The notes under the pieces were generated by a model. The model saw only the letters and a list, made by a program, of their open reading frames with translations, did no database searches and was not told the DNA's origin. The position numbers and the translations under genes were made by a program. From contig RYWL01000016.1 in assembly GCA_003979155.1 (NCBI GenBank), forward strand, positions 1 to 32,624: a DNA stretch of 32,624 nt. The letters are read 5' to 3'. Below are positions 25,028 to 32,624 of this stretch, piece by piece (within the stretch, counting starts at the first letter, position 1; each line of letters begins with the position of its first letter). The stretch is from Muribaculaceae bacterium. Its GTDB lineage: Bacteria > Bacteroidota > Bacteroidia > Bacteroidales > Muribaculaceae.

Positions 25028-25942
25028 TTATTCGTCGATATTTACAATTTTATACTGTTTTGTGCCGAGTCCTATATGTTCGGCCCAGTCGATTGTGTGT
25101 GTGCCATGCTGCTGATCGATGCGGGCAAGCATGTCGGTCGGGTCGTTGTGTGCCGTTACCTTCTGATTGTTGATAATGTCTACACAGGCCTGGTCAAGAG
25201 CCACGGGGTCGAGCGATGCAAGAATGCCGTAGTCTTCGAGTTTAACCGGCTCTGGTTCGGCGACACAATCGCAGTCGATAGACATATTGTTCATCACCGA
25301 TATGTAGATTATACCATGCTCGGCATTGAAATAATCGGCCACAGCCTGGGCAGTGGCGGCCATCGACTCAAGGAAGCCGTCCTGATCGCTGATATACTCG
25401 GGCTCCCACAGATGCTCGGGAGTCTGAAGTCGGCCCACAGAGTGGATATACGCCTTGCCGTTGCGGCTTGCGCAACCTATGCTCAGGTTTTTGATGGCAC
25501 CGCCGTAACCACCCATAGGATGACCTTTGAAGTGATTGAGCGCCACCATAAAATCGTAGTTGGCGAGATGTCCGCCCACAATGTCGTATTTGAGATGTGT
25601 TTTGTCGCGCACTGGTATGCGTATCTCATCGTATTCGTCCATAAGGTCCACAGGAGCAATGCGGTCGAAGCCATGTTCATGAATCACGCGCCAGTGGTCG
25701 GCGGTCTCCATGCGGTCGCCCTCATAGGCAGTGCGACACTCCACAATAGTACCGCGCACTTCGTCGACAAGCTGCTCGATAAGTTCGGGCCTAAGATAGT
25801 TGGTGTTCGTACCCTCGCCGGTAGATATTTTCACTGCTACGCGACCCCGGGCCTTGACTCCCAACGCCTTATAAATGCGCACCAATGCCTCGGGCGAAAT
25901 TTCGCGTGTAAGATAAACGGTAGATTGGGCCTCTGCTTTCAT
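25028..25942 (-). CDS. DUF362 domain protein
   Basis: The 304-aa product matches DUF362: RVAVKISTGEGTNTNYLRPELI, then NHFKGHPMGGYGGAIKNLSIGCASR, and LASLDPVALDQACVDII. Many DUF362 proteins carry 4Fe-4S ferredoxin motifs; here only isolated Cys residues (CDC and others) are seen and no CxxCxxC cluster. The ATG at 25942 is chosen; upstream in-frame Mets precede sequence with no similarity to the family. It heads the GH78 unit. The function is unknown. Confidence 0.85.
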   Translation of the reverse strand: MKAEAQSTVYLTREISPEALVRIYKALGVKARGRVAVKISTGEGTNTNYLRPELIEQLVDEVRGTIVECRTAYEGDRMETADHWRVIHEHGFDRIAPVDLMDEYDEIRIPVRDKTHLKYDIVGGHLANYDFMVALNHFKGHPMGGYGGAIKNLSIGCASRNGKAYIHSVGRLQTPEHLWEPEYISDQDGFLESMAATAQAVADYFNAEHGIIYISVMNNMSIDCDCVAEPEPVKLEDYGILASLDPVALDQACVDIINNQKVTAHNDPTDMLARIDQQHGTHTIDWAEHIGLGTKQYKIVNIDE

Positions 25943-26051
25943 TGTTATTACGATTATCAGGTAATGGTATGCGTGTATATACCTTGCATCGGGCATATCT
26001 CCGGTAGCCTCAGGCGGGCAAACGCGAGATGCCTTCACATGAATACAGATG

Positions 26052-26059
26052 CGAATTTA
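26052..26059 (-). promoter_or_regulatory. Probable -7 box of the DUF362-GH78 operon
   Basis: The minus strand reads TAAATTCG, one base off consensus, with TTGG 18 bases upstream. The leader would be about 105 bases. Confidence 0.35.
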
Positions 26060-26108
26060 ACGATTTATTTCCACATTCCAATCCGCCTGCCAAAATTTAT
26101 AATGATGT

Positions 26109-26137
26109 AAAAAAAACTGAATATCCGCAGGCTGCGG
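26109..26137 (-). terminator. Possible terminator after the 78-aa gene
   Basis: On the minus strand a CCGCA/TGCGG stem (26125-26137, loop of 3) is followed 8 bases later by eight T residues (26109-26116). It lies 22 bases past the stop at 26160. The stem is short and the gap long, so support is moderate. Confidence 0.4.
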
Positions 26138-26159
26138 CGTGCCCTCCCGGCAATGCCGC

Positions 26160-26396
26160 TCACTTACGGGCGTAGTCGAGCACTGTGGTGCTCTGCACGT
26201 CGACACCATACTTTGCGGCGAAGCGGAGTATAGCTTTGGCGAGCTCGGGTTTCAGGTTTTCGGGACAATATCTGAAGTAAGCCTCGGCGGCACGGACGTG
26301 CACTGCATCGGGCATGGGATATTCGCGGCGCTCGGGGAGTCCGAAGGCGCTGTCGGCAAGTTCATCTCTCTTAAGGGTATCAAGACGGTCGTTCAT
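26160..26396 (-). CDS. Small conserved-type protein (DUF6582-like)
   Basis: The 78-aa soluble product contains SAFGLPERREYPMPDAVHVRAAEAYFRY (seen as FGLPERREYPMPD then HVRAAEAYF), a motif also found in short phage- and Bacteroidota-encoded proteins where a loop FxLPxxRxYPxxDxxHxxxA recurs. The ATG at 26396 is preferred because the longer in-frame extension has no family character. It stands alone between ompA and the DUF362 operon. The function is not known. Confidence 0.65.
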   Translation of the reverse strand: MNDRLDTLKRDELADSAFGLPERREYPMPDAVHVRAAEAYFRYCPENLKPELAKAILRFAAKYGVDVQSTTVLDYARK

Positions 26397-26586
26397 AATT
26401 CTGTAGTTTTTAAAAATTTCACTGCCGGCTGAGCAGCTTCTCACATGCAGAGCTCCTATTACCGGCACTTTATAAAAAAACACTCAGCCACACCGCTTTG
26501 TTGAGGGAGAACTATACCTCGCATTAGTCGAACAGCTTGATGCAGTCTCGACGAGGCCCGAATTTTGAAACCGTTTATATAAATTC

Positions 26587-26615
26587 CGCCCCGACCGCAA
26601 GATGCGACCGGGGCG
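26587..26615 (-). terminator. Terminator of the OmpA gene
   Basis: Read on the minus strand, the 29 bases form a 13-bp stem (7 GC-rich pairs, two G-U pairs, 4 more pairs) with a 3-base loop, followed by GAATTTATAT. On the plus strand the two wobble pairs become A-C mismatches, so it belongs to the minus-strand transcript. It starts 30 bases past the ompA stop. Confidence 0.7.
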
Positions 26616-26644
26616 TGAATCGAAATAGAGAATATAATGTGTCG

Positions 26645-27853
26645 TTATTTGTTGCTGAAGATTACGATACGGTTCCAGTTGTTTACATCGTAGGGCTGAA
26701 CATCAGAGCCTTCGGCTGCTACACTGAGACGGTCGGGATTGATGCCGTAGTCGTTTACGAGAGAGGTGCGTACAGCTTCGGCGCGGCGCTTCGACAGACC
26801 CATATTGTATTCGGCAGTACCGGTGTCTTTATCGGCGTAACCTACGATAGTTACATTCTGGTCGGGATTATCCTTCATCCACTGAGCCACGTTGTAGACG
26901 TTGACCTGCTCAATAGAAGTAATCTTAGCAGAGTTGAGCGAGAAGCGGACGGTAGCCATGAGAGGTGCGGGGGTTGTCTCCACTTCTACCACTTCGGGAA
27001 CTTCGGGGCAAGGCAGCTGTGCTTCGGCAGCAGCAAGAGCGGCAGTGCTGGTTGCGAGGGCTCCGCGGAGGGCGTTGACCTGATTGTTAAGATTGTCGAT
27101 ATATCCGAGGTAATCGCAGGGGTTATAAGATTCGTAGTCGCGACCGCCGAAATTGATTGTGAAGCCACCTGTGACGGTGCCGTTGATATCAATAGGACGT
27201 CCGAAAGCGATATTGTTGAAGTTGTCGCCATAGAAACCGGCACGACCTTCGGCGAAGAAATCGACATATTTGCAGAGACGGAATCTCAACTGAATACCGG
27301 CACTAACCGGAAGAGCCCATGTATTAGTCTTCTTGCCGCCGTTGCCGGCGATATTCACATCGTCGCTCGGGCGATAATTCCAGCCGTACATACCTCCGAG
27401 GCCTACAAAAGGCACAATAGAGAATACACGCTTGCTGTTTACGCCTCCGAGAGAGTTGAACATATCCCACATGAAATCAACATTTGCATTCACATAGTTG
27501 AATTTTGACATGTGGCCTTTTGTTTCGTAGTGGAGCGGGCCTCCATAGAACGAAGCGCGGAAGCCCATATAGGGCGAGAACCATTTGCCGAAGGCAAAAT
27601 TGTAATTCACAGTGAAATGACGTTCACGGTCGCCTTTTGCATCGACTCCTTCAACGAAAGGAACGGCAACACCGGCGCCTAACTGGATGAACCAGTTGTC
27701 ATACTTGCTTACAGAGTATTGCGTTTTACAAGGAACGTCGGTAACGACAGCGGTTTCTTCCTCGACCACTACGGCGTCCTGAGCCTTGGCTTGAAATGCG
27801 GGCACCGCGAGTGCGCAGCATGCAGTAGCGATAAATAAAGCTTTCGTTTTCAT
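26645..27853 (-). CDS. OmpA-family outer-membrane porin
   Basis: The 402-aa product has a signal peptide (cleavage after AKA), an N-terminal beta-barrel of about 230 residues with alternating aromatic strands, a short Ala-rich linker (about 265-290) with a CPEVPEVVEVE stretch, and a C-terminal OmpA-like peptidoglycan-binding domain (VRFSLNSAKI, IVGYADKDTGTAEYN, LSKRRAEAV). It ties the outer membrane to the cell wall and is usually very abundant in Bacteroidota. It has its own terminator and a leader of about 215 bases if the promoter at 28073-28080 is used. Confidence 0.9.
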   Translation of the reverse strand: MKTKALFIATACCALAVPAFQAKAQDAVVVEEETAVVTDVPCKTQYSVSKYDNWFIQLGAGVAVPFVEGVDAKGDRERHFTVNYNFAFGKWFSPYMGFRASFYGGPLHYETKGHMSKFNYVNANVDFMWDMFNSLGGVNSKRVFSIVPFVGLGGMYGWNYRPSDDVNIAGNGGKKTNTWALPVSAGIQLRFRLCKYVDFFAEGRAGFYGDNFNNIAFGRPIDINGTVTGGFTINFGGRDYESYNPCDYLGYIDNLNNQVNALRGALATSTAALAAAEAQLPCPEVPEVVEVETTPAPLMATVRFSLNSAKITSIEQVNVYNVAQWMKDNPDQNVTIVGYADKDTGTAEYNMGLSKRRAEAVRTSLVNDYGINPDRLSVAAEGSDVQPYDVNNWNRIVIFSNK

Positions 27854-28072
27854 TTGGTTAAGCAGTAATTTTTGTTAGACTTTGATTATTTCGTTTGTTA
27901 CACCCGGAAAGTAAGTTGAAACATGTACCCTCGTCTCTTTTCCGGAGTAGCCTCGGCATCCTTTGCCTCGGTTTGATTTTATAACACCCCGTTTTTAAAG
28001 TTTGTTCAGTTTTGCTCAAAAAATATCTAAAATCTCGTTCGACAATAATTGAGCAGATTCAACCGGCAGGTG

Positions 28073-28080
28073 CAAATTTA
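28073..28080 (-). promoter_or_regulatory. -7 box (TAAATTTG) of ompA
   Basis: A full TAnnTTTG match followed by C on the minus strand; it implies a 5' leader of about 215 bases for ompA. No clear -33 box is present. Confidence 0.4.
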
Positions 28081-28257
28081 GCAATTTATTTGAAGAATTC
28101 AGTTTTTTGGATTCGGAAATCAAGTTCACATAAACCGAGTTTCTTCACAAGTTTATTTATGTGCCCTTTAGGTCCACATTGAGGTCGACACCAATCGCCA
28201 ATCGACTCCACAGCGTCTCCACTCAGTAGCAGATGTCGTCCTATCAAAAAAATTTGC

Positions 28258-28265
28258 TACCTTTG
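28258..28265 (+). promoter_or_regulatory. -7 box (TACCTTTG) of prfB
   Basis: A full match followed by C, 25 bases upstream of the prfB ATG, so the leader would be about 20 bases. The genes down to gldK may depend on this promoter, because no later gap holds a clear box. Confidence 0.5.
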
Positions 28266-28290
28266 CAAAAAATTTTTATAATAAACAACA

Positions 28291-29413
28291 ATGATTACAC
28301 AGGAACAATTAAAAGAGACTTTTGAGCGTATGCTTGCGCTGAGGAGGTATCTTTGACATCGACGGGAAGAAAATAGCCGTCGAAGAGGAACAGCTGCGCA
28401 CAATGGCCGACGGATTCTGGGACAATGCCGAGGCCGCACACAAGCAGATGAAGAAAATAAAAGATTTGCAGAAGTGGATTGCCGACTATGCCGAGCTTGA
28501 GGCTGCCGTCGACGAAGTGAAGCTGTCGCTCGAATTCTACAAAGAAGAAATCGTAACAGAGGAGGAGGTCGACAAAGCTTACGCGACCGCCGCACACCTG
28601 CTCGAAGAGCTCGAGCTGCGCAACATGCTGCGCAACGAAGGCGATATAATGAGCGCCGTGCTTAAAATAAACTCGGGCGCCGGTGGCACCGAAAGCCAGG
28701 ACTGGGCATCAATGCTCATGCGCATGTATATGCGTTGGGCCGAAGACCACGGCTACAAACTGTCGATTGCCAACCTGCTTGAAGGCGATGAAGCCGGCAT
28801 AAAGAGCTGCACGCTCAATATCGAAGGCGACTTTGCCTATGGCTTCCTCAAGAGCGAAAACGGCGTGCACCGTCTCGTGCGCGTATCGCCCTACAACGCC
28901 CAGGGCAAACGAATGACATCATTTGCATCGGTATTCGTGACGCCCCTCGTCGACGACACTATAGAGATAAAAGTCGACCCGGCCCTGCTGTCGTGGGATA
29001 CCTTCCGTTCGGGCGGTGCCGGCGGACAGAATGTGAACAAAGTGGAATCGGGCGTGCGCCTGCGCTACCAGTTCACCGACCCCTACACCGGCGAGAAAGA
29101 GGAAATCCTCATTGAAAACACCGAGACTCGCGACCAGCCCAAGAACAAAGAGAACGCTATGCGTCAGCTGCGCTCGATTCTCTACGCCAAGGAACTCGAC
29201 CACCGCATGGCCGAGCAGAACAAAATCGAAGCCGGCAAGAAGAAAATCGAATGGGGCTCGCAGATTCGCTCATATGTGTTCGACGACCGACGAGTCAAAG
29301 ACCACCGCACCAACTATCAGACCTCCGATGTAAACGGAGTGATGGACGGTAAAATCGACGATTTCATCAAATCATATCTGATGGAATTCTCAGAGAAAGA
29401 AGCCGAAGAATAA
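28291..29413 (+). CDS. prfB: Peptide chain release factor 2, with +1 programmed frameshift
   Basis: Codons 1-21 (MITQEQLKETFERMLALRRYL) run into an in-frame TGA at 28354-28356; shifting +1 there continues as DIDGKKIAVEEEQL and gives one product of 373 aa. The body holds GGAGGQNVNKVESG with the GGQ motif that triggers peptide release, and WGSQIRSYVFDDRRVKDHRT near the end. RF2 reads UGA and UAA, and the internal UGA makes its own synthesis depend on RF2 level. The stop-recognition tripeptide, SPF in E. coli, is SPY here (28886-28894). It is first in a run with lipid kinase and type IX genes. Confidence 0.95.
28342..28357 (+). promoter_or_regulatory. RF2 autoregulatory frameshift site
   Basis: AGGAGG-TAT-CTT-TGA-C has the same order and spacing as the E. 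coli site (AGGGGG-TAT-CTT-TGA-C). The internal Shine-Dalgarno-like AGGAGG stimulates slippage of the CTT-decoding tRNA by one base at a slowly read TGA. The AGGAGG stands out in a genome whose genes show almost no Shine-Dalgarno starts. Confidence 0.93.
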
Positions 29414-29456
29414 ACCGGCAGCACCTTCATTGCAAACTACTACTCAGCGACCAACG

Positions 29457-30425
29457 ATGGACTACCTTGTCATAGCCAATCCGGCCTCGGGCACCATATC
29501 GAAATCTCAAATCATTCCTCATGTCTATCGCAAGATGAAGCATATGGGCATGAACTTTGACGTGGCATTCACCGAAGCGCCGGGGCATGGCTATGAACTG
29601 GCCCGTCGGGCCGCCGAGGAGGGTGTTGGCGCAGTGTTGGCCTGTGGGGGCGACGGCACAGTAAACGAAATCGCATCGGCTCTAAGCGGCACCGACACAG
29701 TGATGGGCATCATCCCAACCGGCTCGGGCAACGGCCTGGCACGCCACATGGGCATTCCGGTCGATGTAGACTATTCGCTCAAGGTAATAGCCGAAAACAA
29801 CATCATCAAGGCCGACCACGGCCTTGCCAACGGCACACCATTTTTCTGTACATGCGGCGTGGGATTCGATGCCGCCGTGAGCGAACGCTGTGCACGCGAA
29901 CGCCGTCGCGGCATATTGATGTATCTTAAAAACGCCATCAACGAATACGTAAAGTTTCACCCCGAGGAATACACCATTGAAGTCAACGGACAGACTATCA
30001 CCGAGCGAGCCCTGCTTGTGGTCTGCTGCAACGCCTCACAGTATGGCAACAATGCCTTCATAGCCCCATCGGCCTCGATAACCGACGGCGAGCTCGACCT
30101 CACCATAGTGCACGGCGACAATCTGCTGTTTCAGGCCATGGCAGGAGTCGACATACTCACCGGCCTCGTACGAAAAAACGCGTATATCAACGTAATCCGT
30201 ACCCGGCAGGTACACATACGCCGCAAAAAAGAAGGTGTGGCTCATATCGACGGCGATGCCGTGAAGATGCCGGCCGACATAGATGTGAAATGTGTGCCCG
30301 GCACTCTGAAACTTTTCTCTCCCACGACAAACACAGTTTTCCGGCCCATAATAACCCCCACGGCCCTATTTTTCCGCGATCTGGGCATAGAACTGCGACA
30401 TCTTCTGACTCGGCAAGGGCAATAA
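29457..30425 (+). CDS. Diacylglycerol/sphingoid-type lipid kinase (YegS/BmrU-like)
   Basis: The 322-aa product has the DAGK catalytic fold: VIANPASGT, the nucleotide-binding GGDGTVNEIA, PTGSGNGLARH, then GVGFDAAVS and the C-terminal TDGELDLTIV. It would phosphorylate a lipid such as diacylglycerol, undecaprenol or a sphingoid base; Bacteroidota make sphingolipids, so the last is a fair option. The ATG at 29457 directly opens the kinase fold; a TTG 27 bases upstream is less likely. It starts 43 bases after prfB. Confidence 0.88.
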   Translation: MDYLVIANPASGTISKSQIIPHVYRKMKHMGMNFDVAFTEAPGHGYELARRAAEEGVGAVLACGGDGTVNEIASALSGTDTVMGIIPTGSGNGLARHMGIPVDVDYSLKVIAENNIIKADHGLANGTPFFCTCGVGFDAAVSERCARERRRGILMYLKNAINEYVKFHPEEYTIEVNGQTITERALLVVCCNASQYGNNAFIAPSASITDGELDLTIVHGDNLLFQAMAGVDILTGLVRKNAYINVIRTRQVHIRRKKEGVAHIDGDAVKMPADIDVKCVPGTLKLFSPTTNTVFRPIITPTALFFRDLGIELRHLLTRQGQ

Positions 30426-30452
30426 TGCGCCCGTTTTCGCGTTAGTCATTTG

Positions 30453-31178
30453 ATGAAACGCTTCCTCAAAGTTGTCATACTCGTTTTACTGGCAGGGCTG
30501 TCGGGCGCCGAGCCTCTTGCGGCACGCACTTTCAATGACAAAGTGCATAATCTCCCCTACGCCGACAACCGCCGCTGGCACCTCGGATTCTCGATTGGAG
30601 CCTACGCCTCCGACCTGCGCCTCACTCACAACGGCTACATAACCCCCGAAGGCGAAGAGTGGCGCATCGACCAGCCCGACTACCAGCCGGGATTCTGCGT
30701 CAACGGCCTCTTCGACCTACGACTCAACAGCTACTTCTCGCTGCGAATATCGCCCGGCATGTACTTCGGCAGCCGCGACATAAGCATGAAAGAAGTAAAC
30801 AGCGACGCACGCGAACGCCAGAATATAAAATCGACATTCGTAGTGCTTCCCGTCGACCTCAAATTCAACGGCATACGCTACCGCAATTCACGGCCATATA
30901 TCACAGCCGGAGTTATGCCGGCCTTCGATGTGGCAAAAAAACGCAGCGACATACTGCAGCTCAAGACGAGCGACCTCTACCTCAGCGTAGGTTTCGGATG
31001 CGATTTCTATCTGCCATACTTCAAGCTCAATCCGGAAATAAAATTCTGCTTCGGCCTCAGCGACGTGCTCGCACACGACCGTCCGGACCTTGTCGACGAC
31101 CCCCAGAAATTCAAATTCACCCAATCACTCACCAAAGCCACTTCCAAAATGGTAGTGCTCACATTCTACTTCGAATAA
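30453..31178 (+). CDS. porT: PorT-like outer-membrane protein of type IX secretion
   Basis: The 241-aa product has a signal peptide (cleavage near LAARTF) and a beta-barrel with alternating strands. It opens HNLPYADNRRWHLGFSIGAYAS and ends in the aromatic VLTFYFE, as PorT-family barrels do. PorT is needed for type IX secretion in Porphyromonas. It lies one base before porP and 27 bases after the lipid kinase. The ATG at 30453 is preferred to an adjacent TTG. Confidence 0.8.
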   Translation: MKRFLKVVILVLLAGLSGAEPLAARTFNDKVHNLPYADNRRWHLGFSIGAYASDLRLTHNGYITPEGEEWRIDQPDYQPGFCVNGLFDLRLNSYFSLRISPGMYFGSRDISMKEVNSDARERQNIKSTFVVLPVDLKFNGIRYRNSRPYITAGVMPAFDVAKKRSDILQLKTSDLYLSVGFGCDFYLPYFKLNPEIKFCFGLSDVLAHDRPDLVDDPQKFKFTQSLTKATSKMVVLTFYFE

Positions 31179-31179
31179 C

Positions 31180-32169
31180 ATGATGAAATCCGGAGCACTC
31201 CTCGTTGTTATCGGCATTATTGCAGCGGCTTTCGGCGCCCACGCCCAGACCGACGGCAATCTCACGCAATACTACGAGGTGCCGTCGTACTTCAACCCCT
31301 CGGCTATCGGCAACACAGACTACATCCGCATCCGCGGAGGTGCACGAATGCAGTGGGTAGGAATAGAAAACGCGCCAAAAACTTTTCTCGGAGTGGCCGA
31401 CATGCCATTTAAAATCGGCACAAAACGCTTAGGCACCGGCATAAATCTCACGCAGGAAAGCATAGGCCTCTACTCCACCCTTAACCTCGGAGCACAGATA
31501 GCCTACAAACTGCGTAAATTAGGCGGCACATGGAGCGTAGGCCTTCAACTCGGCTTCGTCGACCAGGCATTCAGAGGCTCCGACGTGCGTCTGCCCGAAG
31601 GCGACGACTACCACCAGGGCACCGACGATGCCATTCCTACCACCGACATACACGGCACCGCACTCGACCTCGGAGCCGGCATCTGGTATCAGCACAAGAA
31701 ATTCTATGCCGGACTGTCGTGCACCCATCTTACATCGCCCACAATCACCATGAATGCCGAGAGCGCAACCGGTGGCTCGGAGACATCGGGACGCAAATAT
31801 GAGTTTCAGATTAAAAGAACACTATATTTCACCGCCGGATGCAATATCCCGATAAAAAACACGTTATTTGAATTAGCACCCTCGGTGCTCGTACGCAGCG
31901 ACTTCGACTACACCGGCGGCATAGTCACCGCCCGTGCACGCTACCGCAAGATGTTCTCTTTCGGCATCGGATATCGCTGGAACGACGCCATAGTGGCAAC
32001 AGCCGCCGTAGAATTCAAAAACTTCTTCCTCGGCTACAGCTACGACTACACCACCTCGGCTATCCGGCAGGCATCATCGGGCAGCCACGAAATCATAGCC
32101 GGCTACAGCCTCAAGCTCGACCTCGGCGACAAAAACACTCATCGACACAAGAGCGTCCGCTTCATGTGA
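31180..32169 (+). CDS. porP: PorP/SprF-family type IX secretion protein
   Basis: The 329-aa product has a signal peptide (cleavage after AHA) and the PorP/SprF opening LTQYYEVPSYFNPSAIGN, followed by RMQWVGIENAPKTFLG and a barrel of repeated strands such as GTGINLTQESIGLYS and FFLGYSYDYTTSAI. PorP/SprF lies beside GldK in type IX loci and contributes to the ring complex or to linking secreted cargo. Two ATGs stand in tandem at 31180 and 31183; the first is used. It ends 49 bases before gldK. Confidence 0.9.
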   Translation: MMKSGALLVVIGIIAAAFGAHAQTDGNLTQYYEVPSYFNPSAIGNTDYIRIRGGARMQWVGIENAPKTFLGVADMPFKIGTKRLGTGINLTQESIGLYSTLNLGAQIAYKLRKLGGTWSVGLQLGFVDQAFRGSDVRLPEGDDYHQGTDDAIPTTDIHGTALDLGAGIWYQHKKFYAGLSCTHLTSPTITMNAESATGGSETSGRKYEFQIKRTLYFTAGCNIPIKNTLFELAPSVLVRSDFDYTGGIVTARARYRKMFSFGIGYRWNDAIVATAAVEFKNFFLGYSYDYTTSAIRQASSGSHEIIAGYSLKLDLGDKNTHRHKSVRFM

Positions 32170-32218
32170 GACAACATACTCAGATTATTACAAAGTAAAC
32201 ATCATACATCTCTTGCAT

Positions 32219-32624
32219 ATGATAAACAATGCCAAACGGATAATTTACTCGTGCATCGCGGCAGCCGCCCTTGCCTCTTGCGCCACGGGCTCTCGCTCGG
32301 CGGCCGGCGGCGAAGTCACCGGTGTCGGAGGCACGGCATGGGCCGAGCCAACTCCTTACGGCATGGTACTCATCGACCGAGGTTCCATGAAAATGGGTGT
32401 CGGCAAAGCCGATTCGCTCTGGAATCTGCAAGCCAACGCCCGAGGCATGTCGGTCGACGGCTTCTGGATGGACGAGACTGAAATAACCAACAGCAAATAC
32501 AAGCAATTCGTTTTCTGGGTTCGCGACTCAATTATCAGGGAGCGTCTGGCAGACCCGGCATACGGCGGCAACGAGGAATTCAAAATCGAAGAAGACCGCG
32601 AAGGCAACCCCGTGACTCCATACC
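32219..32624 (+). CDS. gldK: GldK/PorK lipoprotein, 5' part only
   Basis: The frame is open from the ATG at 32219 to the window end (135 codons). It has a lipoprotein signal with lipobox LASC (C21), then YGMVLIDRGSMKMG and VDGFWMDETEITNSKYKQF, the formylglycine-generating-enzyme-like fold of GldK/PorK. In Bacteroidota it forms the periplasmic ring of the type IX machine with GldN, and gldL, gldM and gldN normally follow, which would lie outside this window. Confidence 0.9.
   Translation, partial: MINNAKRIIYSCIAAAALASCATGSRSAAGGEVTGVGGTAWAEPTPYGMVLIDRGSMKMGVGKADSLWNLQANARGMSVDGFWMDETEITNSKYKQFVFWVRDSIIRERLADPAYGGNEEFKIEEDREGNPVTPY

Larger units (their letters stand above)
27854..28290. other. 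Divergent intergenic region: long ompA leader and prfB promoter
   Basis: No gene is seen in this 437-base stretch. It holds the candidate ompA -7 box (28073-28080) and prfB -7 box (28258-28265). In the ompA leader, CCGGAAA (27904-27910) pairs with TTTCCGG (27939-27945), giving a 7-bp hairpin arm about 50-90 bases upstream of the start; GCCTCGG occurs twice close by. Between the two promoters CACATAAA (28127-28134) pairs with TTTATGTG (28156-28163). Confidence 0.5.

Noticed and set aside
25019..26110. Open frame of 363 codons antisense to DUF362
   Set aside because: The minus strand has clear DUF362 motifs and an exact TAAATG junction with GH78; the opposite frame has no recognisable domain or signal.
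26455..26500. tRNA-like string GTGTGGCTGAGTG with a following T7 run on the minus strand
   Set aside because: It resembles a Ser/Leu tRNA D-arm for a few bases only; no acceptor stem, anticodon arm or T-arm can be drawn, and the T-run interrupts it. A weak second terminator after ompA is possible.
26537..27508. Open frame of 323 codons antisense to ompA
   Set aside because: The OmpA barrel and peptidoglycan-binding motifs are on the minus strand; the other frame crosses the ompA terminator and lacks any motif.

Overview
The window is a 32.6-kb chromosomal segment of a Bacteroidota bacterium, most likely a gut Bacteroidales such as a Muribaculaceae-type organism (family placement is inference). 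Supporting signs are repeated Bacteroides-type promoter boxes (TAnnTTTG), almost no Shine-Dalgarno start sites, a type IX secretion gene run (PorT, PorP/SprF, GldK), an OmpA porin, GH92/GH130/GH78 glycan enzymes, and a split ThrE exporter. Coding density is high, with many stop/start overlaps (ATGA, TAAATG). No tRNA, rRNA, CRISPR array, insertion sequence or integrase was seen.

Layout. 1-0.9 kb (-): a short secreted protein with a sorting-like C-terminal tail and a truncated SpvB/Rhs N-terminal fragment, behind a consensus promoter with a perfect TGTGA-N6-TCACA palindrome upstream. 0.98-3.1 kb (-): HipA-like kinase, DUF3037 protein, lipoprotein nitroreductase, two-helix membrane protein. 3.29-6.86 kb (+): a steroid 5-alpha-reductase homologue, an Old Yellow Enzyme and two short-chain dehydrogenases (SDRs), the second broken by a one-base shortfall in a poly-A run. 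This looks like a steroid or bile-acid A-ring reduction cluster. 6.88-9.3 kb (-): small acidic-tailed membrane protein, ThrE_1, ThrE_2, LysR regulator. 9.58-11.5 kb (+): membrane acyltransferase and secreted esterase, closed by a strong hairpin. 11.6-16.0 kb (-): GH92 alpha-mannosidase, MFS transporter and GH130 phosphorylase, matching the N-glycan-core mannose route (trim, import Man-GlcNAc, phosphorolyse). 16.3-20.6 kb (-): winged-helix protein with its own terminator, then DEAD-box helicase, Hsp15, GT2 glycosyltransferase, Pth and bL25. 20.7-25.9 kb (-): DUF362 protein, GH78 rhamnosidase and an unrecognised 558-aa secreted protein. 26.2-27.9 kb (-): small protein and OmpA porin. 28.3 kb to the end (+): prfB with a +1 programmed frameshift, a lipid kinase, porT, porP and the start of gldK, cut by the window edge.

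The most interesting parts are the steroid-reductase cluster with its frameshifted SDR, the truncated Rhs locus with its palindrome, the HipA-like/DUF3037 pair, and the unassigned secreted protein beside the rhamnosidase. Function calls rest on motif and family recognition by eye; no database search was possible.
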